Positions 24,032-35,427 of a stretch of 64,000 nucleotides of DNA are shown piece after piece. The notes beneath the pieces were generated by a model. That model was not told the DNA's origin and ran no database searches. It worked only from the letters and a program-made list of their open reading frames with translations. The translations under genes and the position numbers were made by a program. Every line of letters starts with the position of its first letter. Within the stretch, counting starts at the first letter, position 1. Origin of the DNA: Caenorhabditis remanei. Taxonomy: Eukaryota > Nematoda > Chromadorea > Rhabditida > Rhabditidae. The stretch lies in contig NC_071331.1 of assembly GCF_010183535.1 (NCBI RefSeq), positions 9,362,001 to 9,426,000 on the forward strand, given 5' to 3'.

Positions 24032-24634
24032 ACTAGCTGCCCTCTCGGTCAGCGGTTGGATGGCCACGTGGCAGAGTGGGGGACTGGTGGGAGGAAGGTC
24101 TGGGGATCGACCCCTTCACCTTTCCGTTTTGAACTATTTTCTACATTATCTGAACATTTGCAACAAACTTTTTTTTTTGAGAAAATTTTGTGTTCTCATG
24201 ATCATTCATTCATCTCCTCATGGGCTACCCGCTCATTTTTGAAAGCTTGTCAACCAAATTTTCTCATCTACTTTCGAATCAGATATTCATTTAGAATGAA
24301 TAAGGCCCTGTACAGCAAGAATCCGGCACGCCTACTGAAAAACCATGATTCATTAAAGAATTGGCAAAGAGGAGTGTCCACCGAATGATCATGAGAACAC
24401 AAAATTTTCTCAAAAAAAAAGTTTGTTGCAAATGTTCAGATAATGTAGAAAATAGTTCAAAACGGAATAAAAACATCATAGAATAGGTCCAAAAAGCTGT
24501 AATTAACTTTCCACAGTCGGTTTTCAAAAAGCAAAAAAAAAAAAAAAAAGGTGAAGGGGTCGATCCCCAGACCTTCCTCCCACCAGTCGCCCACTCTGCC
24601 ACGTGGCCATTCAACAGCTGACCGAGATGGCAGC
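24032..24634. mobile_element. Foldback element with tRNA-like arms
   Basis: The left arm (about 24035-24130) and right arm (about 24545-24630) are inverted copies beginning AGCTGCC and containing GGCCACGTGGCAGAGTGGG. Each arm has an A-box-like TGGCAGAGTGG (24069-24079) and a B-box-like GGGATCGACCC (24103-24113). Start-to-start spacing is 34 bp, shorter than in a true tRNA. The arms look derived from a tRNA or a SINE and are not functional tRNA genes. Confidence 0.6.
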
Positions 24635-24636
24635 TA

Positions 24637-26254
24637 CAGTGCGCGTCATAAGTTTATGCCACCCCCCAAATCTGAGGTTTCAGTGAAAACAAAATGCTTT
24701 CAAGAAAAACAGTTTATACCATTAAATTCAGCGCCTAAAAAAACCTAGGTGACCAAATTTTCAGACACCTACCTCCAATAATACGGCCTCATCACCAAAA
24801 AATCACTTTTTAGGCCGCGTCAAAAGTTTATGCCACCTCCGAAAAAACGAGTGAACCTCGAATTTTTTTCGCTGCTTTTCAACTTTTATCAGTTTTTTTG
24901 TTATTTTTCGTTGTTTCATGATGATTTTGGATAGAATAGTCTGCTTCTAAAATATTCAGAGCGATTTCCCAGTTGATATTGTTATGGTTTTTGAACTTTT
25001 TTGACTTTGTAGTGAACATTTTGAAAAATTCAAAGAAGGTCCATCAGAAACTTATTTTCAGACAATGGAATCAACAGATATCGTTCATAAATGTTTGAAA
25101 AAGAAAGAAAAATGGTTCCTGGCTGGCTCTCCGAAGATTAGGATTGCTTGGAACACATGCTTCCTCTGACTGTCATTGAGGCTTTGACGATAGTTTGGCT
25201 GAATCACATTCTACTTGTCCAGAATCGCATTTTCCCGATGAGCAGCAGACGAAAATGCTCAATCTTGACAGTAAACAACGCTTTCAAGAAGTTTCCGAAC
25301 ATTTCTAACGAAATTCAGATCCGGCGAACGCTCAGAACAGCGGAAGAACTTGATAATATTGGTCAAAAAGAAGATCACCGTTCCTTGATGTGTGTGACCT
25401 GCAAGATGATCTCGAGTGACCATCAAACAACATTTCATGTAGGAATTATCATATTTCTTGTCAGAAGGTCTAGAGAATTGCCAACAGGGCAACCAGACTA
25501 GATCCAGCATGATGATCTTCTTTTTGACCAATATTATAAAGTTCTTCCGCTATTCTGAGAGTTCACCGGATCTGAATTTCGTTAGAAATGTTTGGAAACA
25601 TCTTGAAAGCGTTGTTTACTGTCAAAATTGAGCGTTTTCGTCTGTTGCTCAACAGGAAAATGCAATTCTGGACAAGTAGAATGTCATTCAGCCAAACTAC
25701 CGTCAAAGCCTCAATGACAGTCTGAGGAAGCATGTGTCCCAAGCAATACTAATCTACGGAGAACCAGTCAGGAACCGTTTTTCTTTCTTTTTTCCAACAA
25801 TAATGAACAGTATCCGTTGATTCCATTGTCTGAAAGTAAATTTCTGATGGACTTTCTTTGAATTTTTCAAGATTTTCACTAAAAAGTCAAAAAAGTTCAA
25901 AAACCATGACAATATCAACTGTGAAATTGCCCAAAATATTTTAGAAGCAGACGATTCTATCAAAAAACATTATAAAACAACGAAAAATAACAAAAAAACT
26001 GATAAAAGTTGAAAAGCCGCGAAAAAAATTCGAGGTTCACTCGTTTTTTCGGAGGTGGCATAAACTTTTGACGCGGCCTAAAAAGTGATTTTTTGGTGAT
26101 GAGGCCGTATTATTGGAGGTAGGTGTCTGAAAATTTGGTCACCTAGGTTTTTTTAGGCGCTGAATTTAATGGTATAAACTGTTTTTCTTGAAAGCATTTT
26201 GTTTTCACTGAAACCTCAGATTTGGGGGGTGGCATAAACTTATGACGCGCACTG
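24637..26254. mobile_element. Tc1/mariner-like foldback, 1,618 bp
   Basis: The ends are CAGTGCGCGTCATAAGTTTA and its exact complement, flanked by TA on both sides (24635-24636 and 26255-26256). The whole element is a near-complete palindrome with ~750 bp arms and a loop around 25385-25520. Each arm encodes a remnant of the transposase C-terminus with the Tc1-family SPDLN-x3-N-x-W or related motif (plus strand about 25560-25605, minus strand about 25290-25335). It has no usable transposase. Confidence 0.88.
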
Positions 26255-26920
26255 TAGCTGCCTTCACAAACCCGATAGTCCTCCCAAAGTGGCACTCGCG
26301 TTTTCTATGATGAAAAATGAGCAAACTCTCGGAGCAAAAAAATCCACTTTTTCCGGAGTTTTGCACTTTTTGACTATCATCATTGTTCAGAGCAGACTCG
26401 AAACTATCAGTGTGCAAGTTTATAGAAAATTCTGAACGGGTACGGAAAGTCAATTCCCTTGTAAGAGCTGAAACTGATGGCAATCTTGGTTCGTAACCGT
26501 AAACTATCTAACCTGTGTTTCAGTCTTTCCTCCATTTCTCTTCATCGCCTCCTCGAACCCTTTCGGCAATGGAATCTTGTCACATTCTGGTTGTCCCATT
26601 ACTCCACAAGTCTGAAAATTGATTGTTTCAAGGTGTCCTTATTTACTCCATTTATGTCTCGATAATATTCAAGCTATGAAACTCACCGTTTCCTTATAAA
26701 AAACCGAGGACCCCATTCCTAGACACTGATGTTTCACATTGTCAATCACCACAGACTCTCCCAATTTCATCTCAGTTCCGTCTTTTCGTTTGCATCCTTC
26801 AATTGTATAAACTCCGTAATTCTGACATTTGTATCTCAAGTTTCCGATTTCGAAGGATTCATCCGGTTTGTATTTTCTTGGAGCATTCCTGGAAAAAATC
26901 ATATTAGCAGGCCATCCCCT

Positions 26921-27020
26921 CTTACAACTGCGCCCTACCGCAAACGAGAAAATATCGGCACGAAAAAAAACTCTGCGTCTCTGACCGATACTCTCTCGTT
27001 TGCGTTGGGGCGCAGTTGTA
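26921..27020. mobile_element. Short palindromic CTTACAACTGCGCCC MITE in intron 1 of the pseudogene
   Basis: The arms CTTACAACTGCGCCCTACCG and its complement, with a CGCAAACGAGA core, face each other across a short loop. Longer relatives lie at 32385-32660 and 11140-11950. It is absent from the intact paralogue's intron 1, so it inserted after the duplication. Confidence 0.7.
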
Positions 27021-27339
27021 ATCAAAATGCTTGAAAATAGTCGATTGGATTATTGGTTTGAAAAAATCTAATGGTGTAAATGTTGATAGTGAATCCGAGA
27101 ATTATAAAAAACCTCAGTTTCAGATCTATCTTATGACCAGATTAAATTTTACTAATCAATCTTTGGGTAGTTTACTTCTGATTCTACAAAAAAACCTTTG
27201 GCATCATATCCAATGCCGACATCACTCCACCAGAGTTATTCAGTTGGAACTCATGCAGTTGTGAGGTCAATGTTTTTGTGGTGTCCGGGGAAACATCGGA
27301 ATGTGCCACCAGGGCAACCACAAGAAGATAGAGAATCAT

Positions 27340-27830
27340 ATCTGAAATGGAATATACAAGACCAATGATGTTCGAAAATTGTTTAGCTGAAGTTAACTAT
27401 AAGAAACGGGGAAAAGTGGAAAAAAGATAGTGGATATCACAGGCCAATAAATCTAGAAGCTTCTCAAATTTAATTTAATCTCCTGTTTCAAAAAGTTGAT
27501 AACTATCTGATTTTCGAATAGAAAAATAGTACCAGTCTTGTTTCATTACAAAAAATTTAAAAAAAATGAAAACTAAACTTCCCCCAAGTTTCAAGCGGTT
27601 AGTTATACCCTCTGCCGGGGTGTGGTTATTGACACTGACCCCCTCCTTACCATCACTAAAATAACTCGTTTATATTGTCTTGACTCTCTCTCTCCTTCTC
27701 ATTGACCACACCTGTCCCCCCTCATTAATCATGTTTTCAACCTTGAGAAATAGTTAACAACACTGTGCTGGTCTCCTGTCACAGCAGGCGGTAAAAAATG
27801 ATCGAAATTTCGCTTTTTGAAACTTGGAAA
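27340..27830 (-). promoter_or_regulatory. Probable promoter copy of the pseudogene
   Basis: This is the counterpart of 16810-17300. The block 27580-27820 is nearly identical to 17055-17300, whereas sequence beyond about 27840 has diverged. It contains TGAGAAATAGTTAACAACAC and a C-rich ACCTGTCCCCCCTCATTAAT. Confidence 0.4.
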
Positions 27831-30785
27831 TTTGAACAAGAAGAAGGAAAAGAAAAGAAAGATTGTGATTTGGTTTATGAGAAAAACATACCGTTGTAAA
27901 ACTTACTGAAAATAAAAATGAAAACAGTGAGAAACAGTACAATCAAAACAATTATTTCAGAATAAAAATCCTGCTTATTTCCACATTTTCCGTTTCGAGC
28001 AGGTTGTAAAAATATCTGTCTGCGAGAAGATATCGCACATAAATCCGTAAAACCTGTATTATAACGGCACCCCGCTCTATGCTCAGAATTCTTGCCTATG
28101 GTCATCCTGGTATTTTATCTTGATTCTGGTTGGAATCAGCGTGACAACCTCTAGTGTAAAACTTCCCGAAATAGTTTTTCCTGTTTTGTTTAACTTTTAT
28201 GCATTTTTGAAACCTCAACATTTCTCTAAAAGGCAGTTGAAAAATATAGCGACTTGCCGTTAAAATACAGTTTTTACAGTACGTAGTCTGGCTCAGGTGA
28301 AACTGTCGAATATGTAGTATTTTTCAGTATATTGAGAGAAGATAAGAGTACTGTTTCAGTTAATAGTGATTTTCTATAATATTTGAAAAGCAATTCAATA
28401 ATGATAAAACAGTCCATAGAAATTCAGACATAAAAATTATTGCAATCGGTCCACTGCAATAAAAATTAACTGTTTTTCTTAAAGTTTCGGTTTCAAAAAT
28501 GTGTTGAAACCGATGAAATTGTTCTCAAAATGATAGTTGCTTGGTCGCCGTTTTCTTTTCCAACTGAAAATCGTTTTCTTTCGGAATCAACCAATTATTC
28601 AAGGATTTTATTTGAAATTTTTTGAAAAAAAAAGATTATGAGCCATTTTCAGTAGTGTCGAGTTTCTGTTTCCAATGTTTGTTTTGATTTTCAGCTGCTT
28701 ACTGTTTCGATTAATTCGATAATATCGAATTTTGTCAATATTATTGACAAAAAATCTACTGTAGTTACTAACTAGTATTTCTTGTTGCTTTGAAAAAATA
28801 ATAATCAAATCAGGATCTTGGGCAAAAAAAAGTTAGAGAAGCAAAATTCGAAAACCAGATTTTTCGAAACTTTTTACCTTTCCACTTGTTTTGTACCCAT
28901 TTTCAATAAAATCTTTTCATCAATTAAATTCTATTCATCAATTAAATTTCTACTTTCAGGATACCGATGTCCCCTCATGATAGTTCCACTGATTTTTACA
29001 TGTTTCACATAAAATTTGAAATTGAAAACTTAAATAAAAGTCAATGATGGAAGCGAGCTACCATTATCACTTTAAGAAAACATTTTGAGTATGTGAATTT
29101 ATGTAGACAATGTTAAGGCTGATTTATTGATTGCGGATGTCTATGAATGAAAATGATCACTAGTCTTTATCGTATGTATAACTCTATATCTAATTTTTTC
29201 AAAAATAAATTGTTCCATCGAAACCGAAAAAAACCAATTTCATCTCACAAGCAAACCACCTTTCTCACGGTGTGAAGGAATTATTAGAATGAGTATTCTT
29301 CTGAAGCATTCGTAAAGTGATTTCAGTGATATTTCAGTAATATTACTCAACAATATTCGAAAAATTTCAAGTTTTTTTTGAAAGAGAAATTATAAATTTC
29401 TCAGTTTCTCTTTAATGACTTCTTATGTTATTTTCAAGAGTTTCTAATATGTTTGTAAAGTGATCTTTTTCAAAAAAAACTATTTTGAAAAGTTATATGA
29501 TCATTTCATGTGTTCCGTAATCTTGTCAGTCACCTTGTCCTCTGGCCACTTTCTATTTTGAGAGTGAATCAAAACTATAAATTTTCAAAAGAAAACAAGT
29601 TATAATAAACTTTGTTTAACTTCAATGACGACGCAGGCGCGGTAATTTTGTTTTGACATTGATTTTACTATGTACTTTCAGTTACAAAGTTCAAAGTTCA
29701 TTTTACACTATGGTGTCGCTTTTCAGTCCCAAATGATTGAAAAGGAGAATTTTTTATTTTCAAGGGAACAACAGATGATAGTTTGGAAATCAGCGAATCG
29801 GAGAGGTCATAAGTTTTAATGGAATAAAATACTATTTAGTTAACACATGCTAAACCGTGTCCCACTAACCACTACCTAATTTTTTTTCCGTGAAATTGTA
29901 TGCATATTTCAAACAGAAAAATAAAGTTCCCATTTGCAAATCAACACCAAGATGATTTTTATTGAAGAGACAATAACGCCAGTAAACTTTACTGTTTCTG
30001 ACACTGTTCAAATTTTGAGCAGGATTCACTCAATTGTTTGTAGAAGCCCATAGGTACTTGATATTACTTATTTTCGTTCATTCACTTCTGAACACGTTCA
30101 ACAGCCTCAGCTTTCTTCTCGTCTAACGATGTCCTTCAATCTGTATTCTCCTGCCGGCTATTTTACAAACTCAACAAATTACATCTAACTTTTCCGTTTC
30201 TCTGTTCCTATCTATTTCAGTTTTTTCATCATTTCCAATATCTCACGGTAGAGTGTGTTTAAATGAACGTCTGAAGTTTTCTCATGTCTGCTATTTGCAT
30301 AAGATGATTTTTATTGAAGAGTCAATAACGCCAGTATTCAAAACATTTGATTGAGACAGCTAACTTTACTGTTTCTGACAGTGCTCACATTTTGAGCACG
30401 ATTCACTGGAATGTTCGTTGAAACGCATACTTTACTAGGTACTTTGACATTACTTATTTTCGTTCATTTGCTTCTGAACACGTTCAACAGATTCAGCTTT
30501 CTTCTCGTCTAACGATGTCCTTCAATCTGTATTCTCCTGTCGGCTATTTTACAAACTCAACAAATTACATCTAACTTTTCCGTTCCGAATATTTTTCTGT
30601 AGCGTGTGTTCAAATGAACGCTTGAAGTTTCTCATGTCTGCTAGTTGTATTTATTACTTGGCAATACTCACATCAGATATCTTATCTGCGTTAAGATTTA
30701 ATTTCTATCAGTTAACGTTTCAAAGCGTTTTTGAATCTGGATTCAGCTTAAACACACGTTAATTTTTGATTTGCAAAAATTTGAG
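27831..30785. other. Noncoding spacer of unit 4
   Basis: It is broadly colinear with 17300-19440. It contains a local direct duplication: about 29950-30210 and 30310-30590 share TTTTATTGAAGAG, CAATAACGCCAGTA and CTCGTCTAACGATGTCCTTC, offset about 365 bp. No exon is recognised. Confidence 0.5.
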
Positions 30786-31070
30786 GTAGTCAGCCGGAAT
30801 GAAAATTTCTAGGGCCCGGCCCGGCCCGGTGGGCCCGGAAGTTCAGTACTGAAAAAAATTCAAATTTTTTTTCGAAAATTCCCCGATTTTTTTGAAAAAT
30901 ATTTCTTAAAAACAATTTTTTATAGGTTTCGAAGGGTTTTGAAAAATATACTTGAGGAAAAATATGAAAAATTTTCAGAAAATAAATTTTTGGACAAAAA
31001 ATTGTAGTGAAAAAAGTTCAAAAATTCAAATCCGGGCCGGCCCGGAATTTTGCAAGTATGGAAAATAGTG
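30786..31070. mobile_element. GGCCCG-type hAT MITE, left end truncated
   Basis: It contains GGGCCCGGCCCGGCCCGGTG (about 30812) and ends CCGGGCCGGCCCGGAATTTTGCAAGTATG at about 31068, the family's GCAAGTATG terminus. The left CATACTTG end is missing. The interior is AT-rich. A second fragment with the same GAAGTTCAGTACTGAAAAAA core is at 31715-31840. Confidence 0.65.
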
Positions 31071-31714
31071 TTCCATATTTTCAGTTTCAGGGCCAGAAAT
31101 CGACAAATTTCGGCTTCCTCTTCTGAATAAAAAGTTTTCTAGAAAATTTTACTGTTTATTTTAAAAATTAATTTTCTATTGAATGGAATGTAAACATACA
31201 GTTTCCCATACAAAACTAGAATTTAATGGTGTTCTGAAACTGGAAAAAATCCGTTTAACAAAAAATGTAAGAAGATGATATCATTGTGCGAAAAATGTAT
31301 TGGAAAAACTATTCTGACAATGAACCGTAAACGTTTACAAAAGCTCGGAACGAAGAATCAGCCAAAGGAAAGAAGGTCTTGTAAATTTTACAAACTTTTC
31401 AATGATCTCACTCTTATTCTTTTTATATATTCATTCACACAATTACTTATATGATTTTATTTGAATTCACTATGAGGCCGACATTGGTTCTCATACGTAA
31501 GGTTGCATTTAATGAAGATCTGAAACTGAAAAGTAACAAAAATTTCCGTTGAAATGTGGTCATTTATAGAGTTTTATCAATTCTCGAGTTCGCAATTGTG
31601 ACTAAACTATTCGAAAGACAAGCATATCTCCTGAAGAACGAAATATGGAAGTTTTTAGCAGAACTATTTGAATCTTGACTTACTGATTCACCGTTTCAGC
31701 TCTAGCAGTTTAAA

Positions 31715-31840
31715 CCAGACTTGCAACGGGCCGGGCCGGGCCGGGCCGGAATGAAAATTTCCAGGGCCCGGCCCGGCCCGTGGCCCGGAAGTTCAGTACT
31801 GAAAAAAATTCAAATTTTTTTTTTTTTTTTTTAAATTGAT
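31715..31840. repeat. Truncated GGCCCG repeat at a rearrangement point
   Basis: GACTTGCAACGGGCCGGGCC and GGGCCCGGCCCGGCCCGTGG are followed by a T-run. Left of it the sequence is colinear with 20110 in unit 3. Right of it begins another copy of the unit start (like 15230 and 22440). It therefore marks a junction between duplicated blocks. Confidence 0.55.
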
Positions 31841-32224
31841 CAAATTCTCACACCTTCAAAATGCCACGATCCCATTAACGATTCGTCAATTATAGTTTTA
31901 TTTTTTCAAAAAAAATTTAAAGAATTTTTAAATTTTATTTTTAGAAAAAACTGTTAATTTTTTCAAACATTTCAGTTTCAAGAAGCTGTGATCACTCAAA
32001 TTAAGTACATGATAACAATAGGTCATTTGCTGGTCTAGTTGCAATATGATGTTCCCAGTTGCCCCTGTTTCAAAACGTTCTCATCTCTTCCATGAAATTA
32101 TATCTGACAGTCATACTTACATCAATCAGCCTTCCTCTCAAAAAAACCTCACTGTTTCTTCTCTACTGATTCCCTACCCCCATTAAGACATTGGACTTTA
32201 TAGTTATACCTATCCCCTACTCAC

Positions 32225-32313
32225 ACACCTCCAATAACACTTCCAACACCACTCCCTTTGAATCCATCTCTTCGAACTCTTGTCATATGAGTGACAACTG
32301 ATGCATTTGTTCC
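32225..32313 (-). pseudogene. Fragment of exon 4 of the six-cysteine family
   Basis: It matches the end of exon 4 (RVRRDGFKGSGVGSVIGG and TNASVVTH parts) but lacks about 24 bases between them and stops abruptly at about 32313. No other exons of this copy exist nearby. It is a relic of a partial unit duplication (31830-32320). Confidence 0.7.
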
Positions 32314-32384
32314 TATTTTTTCTGTTCGAACACCACCATTAAAAAATGTAGCGAAGAGATGAAACTGATTATTAGCAGCCCACC

Positions 32385-32660
32385 ACTCTTACAACTCCGC
32401 CCTACCGCAAACGAGAGAGTACCGACGAGAGACGCAGAGTTTTTCTCGCGTCGACACAGATTTTCACAGTTTTTGACCAATTTTCGTTGTTTTTCATGAT
32501 AATTTACAAAAAAAAAATTTCTTTTCATAAAAATTTACAAAAAAAATTTGAAAAATAGCGAAAATAGACCAAAAACTGTGAAAATCTGTGTCGGCGCGAG
32601 AAAAAAACTCTGCGTCTCTCGTCGATATTCTCTTGTTTGCGGTGGGGTGCAGTTGTAATA
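32385..32660. mobile_element. Palindromic CTTACAACT...GGGTGCAGTTGTAA MITE (full length)
   Basis: The arms of about 100 bp run from CTTACAACTCCGCCCTACCG through CGCAAACGAGAG and ACGCAGAGTTTTTCTCGCG to ACAGATTTTCACAG and are mirrored on the right. The loop is AT-rich. This is the longest of the three copies in the window (see 11140-11950 and 26921-27020). Confidence 0.75.
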
Positions 32661-32706
32661 AAAATGCTTGGCAAATAGTCGGTTGAATAATTGGTTAGAA
32701 AAAATT

Positions 32707-34383
32707 TAAGACGCACTCTCTGACTCGTTCGATCACCCATGTTCACCCGAAAAAAGTTGACTCTCCGATTTGCCTCGACAGTGACCCGAGAAGACGGGCT
32801 TTTTTATTTTAAAATCGTAATCTACATAAAATTTGGTGTCAGACACATAATGTCCCTACCCGTATCTCTAGACCCAAGAACGGTTTTTTGGGGAAGTATG
32901 AGAAAAAATGCGATTTTAATTTTCGAGCTCTCCCGGAAAATTATTTCTAATGCTCTGAAACGATGGTTTTTTTCAATTTTTTATTCAATCATGTCATTTT
33001 ACTTCAGTTCCGATACAATTTTCGATCATGCCACAAAAAATATTTGAAAAAATTGAATTTTTTGATTTTTTGAAGTTTTTTCCAGAATTGAATTATTCGA
33101 GCTGAAATATTAAGGATAACATTATAAAATTAAATGAATATGACTGGAACATAGTTTAACTTTATAATACAATTGATTTCCACCATCGGATCATCTGTTA
33201 CTTACGCTTAAATGCTGAAATTCAGCGAAATGTTCCACTTGAAGGGTTGGTGCAAATGTTCTTGATACTTGCAACGTTATTCGAGAGAGACTGTGTTGAA
33301 TATGACAGAAAAAATAGGAAAACTACAAAAATCAAGTAATTCTGCAAGATTTTCGAAAAAAAAAGTTTTAAATAAGACTTATACATGTTCAATGGCATGA
33401 CCTTTTTATGGAAGTCAGTAAAGTTTTTTTTTAAACTTTTTTTTCCAAAATTTTGCAGAATTACTTGATTTTTGTAGTTTTCCTATTTTTTCTGTCATAT
33501 TCAACACAATCTCTCTCGAATAACGTTGCAAGTATCAAGAACATTTGCACCAACCCTTCAAGTGGAACATTTCGCTGAATTTCAGCATTTAAGCGTAAGT
33601 AACAGATGATCCGATGGTGGAAATCAATTGTATTATGAAGTTAAACTATGTTCCAGTCATATTCATTTAATTTTATAATGTTATCCTTAATATTTCAGCT
33701 CGAATGATTCAATTCTGGAAAAAACTTCAAAAAATCAAAAAATTCAATTTTTTCAAATATTTTTTGTGGCATGATCGAAAATTGTATCGGAACTGAAGTA
33801 AAATGACATGATTGAATAAAAAATTGAAAAAAACCATCGTTTCAGAGCATTAGAAATAATTTTCCGGGAGAGCTCGAAAATTAAAATCGCATTTTTTCTC
33901 ATACTTCCCCAAAAAACCGTTCTTGGGTCTAGAGATACGGGTAGGGACATTATGTGTCTGACACCAAATTTTATGTAGATTACGATTTTAAAATAAAAAA
34001 GCCCGTCTTCTCGGGTCACTGTCGAGATAAAAACGATTTTATGAAAAAAACCCAAAAATTTCACACATTTTGAAAATTTTCACAATGAAGGTGTTGAGCT
34101 GGAATTTTCTTCTAAACACAAAAAATGCTTAAAATAGTGTCTACAATAAGTTCTCGTTGAGATTTCATTCCTAACTCCTTCAAGAAAAATTTTCGAAAAA
34201 TATCGATTTTTCGATTTTCCTAGATACCCAGGTGACGAACCCAGCCAAAAAGTACCCCAATTTACTGAGGACACTTGATACTATCTCTGATCAAAAGGAT
34301 TGGCAAATCGGAGATGGTCAACTTTTTTCGGGTGAACATGGTCAGTTGATCGATGCTCGAACGACTCGGAGAGTGCGTCTTAA
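32707..34383. mobile_element. TTAA-flanked large palindrome (PALTTAA / piggyBac-like, non-autonomous)
   Basis: The left end TTAAGACGCACTCTC (TTAA at 32707-32710) and right end GAGTGCGTCTTAA (TTAA at 34380-34383) are inverted. The inner arms, about 32755-33380 and 33420-34030, are nearly perfect complements of about 620 bp. TTAA targets and palindromic structure match the PALTTAA repeats known in Caenorhabditis. There is no transposase. A further right-end copy lies at 34655-34796. Confidence 0.8.
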
Positions 34384-34409
34384 ACTGCTAGAGAACGGTG
34401 AATCGTATG

Positions 34410-34640
34410 TCAAGATTGAAACAGTTCTGCTTCAAAAACTTCCATATTTAGTTCTTCAGGAGACATTCTTGTCTTTCGAATAGTCGAGTCAGCGATCTCT
34501 TGATAAAACTCTATAAATTAACATGTTCTGTTTTTTTTTTAATTTCGTTATTTTTCTGTTTCAGATTATCATAAAATGCAACCTTACGTAAGAGAAACAA
34601 TATTGACATGACTGTTCCATTTTGTACAAATAAAATCATA
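34410..34640. repeat. Inverted duplicate of the 31430-31700 sequence
   Basis: The segment reads as the reverse complement of 31430-31700: GTGAATCGTATGTCAAGATT, then TTCCATATTTAGTTCTTCAG, then ATAAAATCATATAAGTAATT. It is wedged between two TTAA-element ends, so the inversion probably arose by recombination between the inverted element copies. Confidence 0.65.
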
Positions 34641-34654
34641 TAAGTAATTGTATA

Positions 34655-34796
34655 GGTGACGGACCCGGCCAAAAAGTACCCCAATTTACTGAGGACACTT
34701 TATACTCTTTTTGGTCAAAAGGATTGACAAATCGGAGATGGTCAACTTTTTTCGGGTGAACATGGGTGATCGAACGAGTCAGAGAGTGCGTCTTAA
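34655..34796. mobile_element. Second right end of the TTAA-flanked element
   Basis: GGCCAAAAAGTACCCCAATT, AGGATTGACAAATCGGAGAT and TTTTTTCGGGTGAACATG run into GAGTGCGTCTTAA with TTAA at 34793-34796. The sequence also matches 34230-34383. It is a truncated copy or the far end of a compound insertion. Confidence 0.65.
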
Positions 34797-35427
34797 ACAC
34801 CAATCTCTTACTTTTACGTTATATTAGTTTTACATGATTTTCATAATCACAATTCCACAATTTCACAATCTCCCGTAATTAGAAATCATTTGCTTGTGCT
34901 TTTTGAAGAATGCACACTTGTGGTAACTGATAGTCCATTGGTAACAAATTCAGGTACTTCAACATATTTTTAAAAATTCCGATGGGTACTGCCAATGATA
35001 ATTGTACGTTGTTTCCTACAGAAAGTACTGCTTTATCAGTAGCATATAAATCTTTTGAACGAGTAATATCACATTATGGAATCTTTCGAAACGAGTTATA
35101 TGGAATGAAATGGCAGAAAGATGTTGTATGAACTACATTCTCTTTCTGTACTGATTGGTCATTGTAATTTTTCAACCCTGGTGAAGTTCATGAATCTCTG
35201 AAACAGAGAAGCAATAAAAAATTCATAAAATCCAACACTATTCGTGTGAGCTATCTACTTCTCATTTATGTGTAAAATATAACAATACACCCCATAATTC
35301 AATCCACTTCAAAACGAACTGAAACAATAAAACATTTTATTCAAAATAATTTTTATTTCAAAAAAAGACGAAGCACATTTATTTAACCTTAAATAGTATC
35401 TGTGAAAGTAATTCCCAAACCCCGAAT

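Larger units (their letters stand above)
23291..26461. mobile_element. TAA-flanked element with ~200 bp inverted ends, carrying nested insertions
   Basis: The left end CAAGGGAATTGACTTTCCGT and its inverted copy at the right end (to 26461) are flanked by TAA on both sides (23288-23290 and 26462-26464). The host intron of the paralogue is continuous across this site. A 3 bp TWA duplication is typical of PIF/Harbinger-type insertions; the assignment is tentative. Inverted ends extend about 205 bp (23291-23495 and 26257-26461). Inside are a duplicated end segment, a tRNA-like foldback and a Tc1-like foldback. Confidence 0.75.
22858..27339 (-). pseudogene. Second copy of the six-cysteine secreted gene, frameshifted and interrupted
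   Basis: The exons are 27196-27339, 26687-26888, 26513-26611 and 22858-23037. Exons 1, 3 and 4 read openly and are very like the copy at 15541-16802. Exon 2 is 202 bp instead of 210: eight bases are missing just after GAATGCTCCAA, shifting the frame. The exon 1 donor has become GTTTTTTT instead of GTACGG. Intron 3 has grown to 3.5 kb by nested insertions (23291-26461), and intron 1 holds a palindromic MITE. Exon 4 is three codons shorter near its end. I call it a pseudogene; an alternative exon 2 acceptor restoring frame cannot be excluded. Confidence 0.8.

Noticed and set aside
23966..24388. 140-codon frame containing HVAEWGTGGRKVWGSTPSP
   Set aside because: This is the usual conceptual translation of a tRNA-like or SINE-like sequence. 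It spans the boundary of two nested elements.
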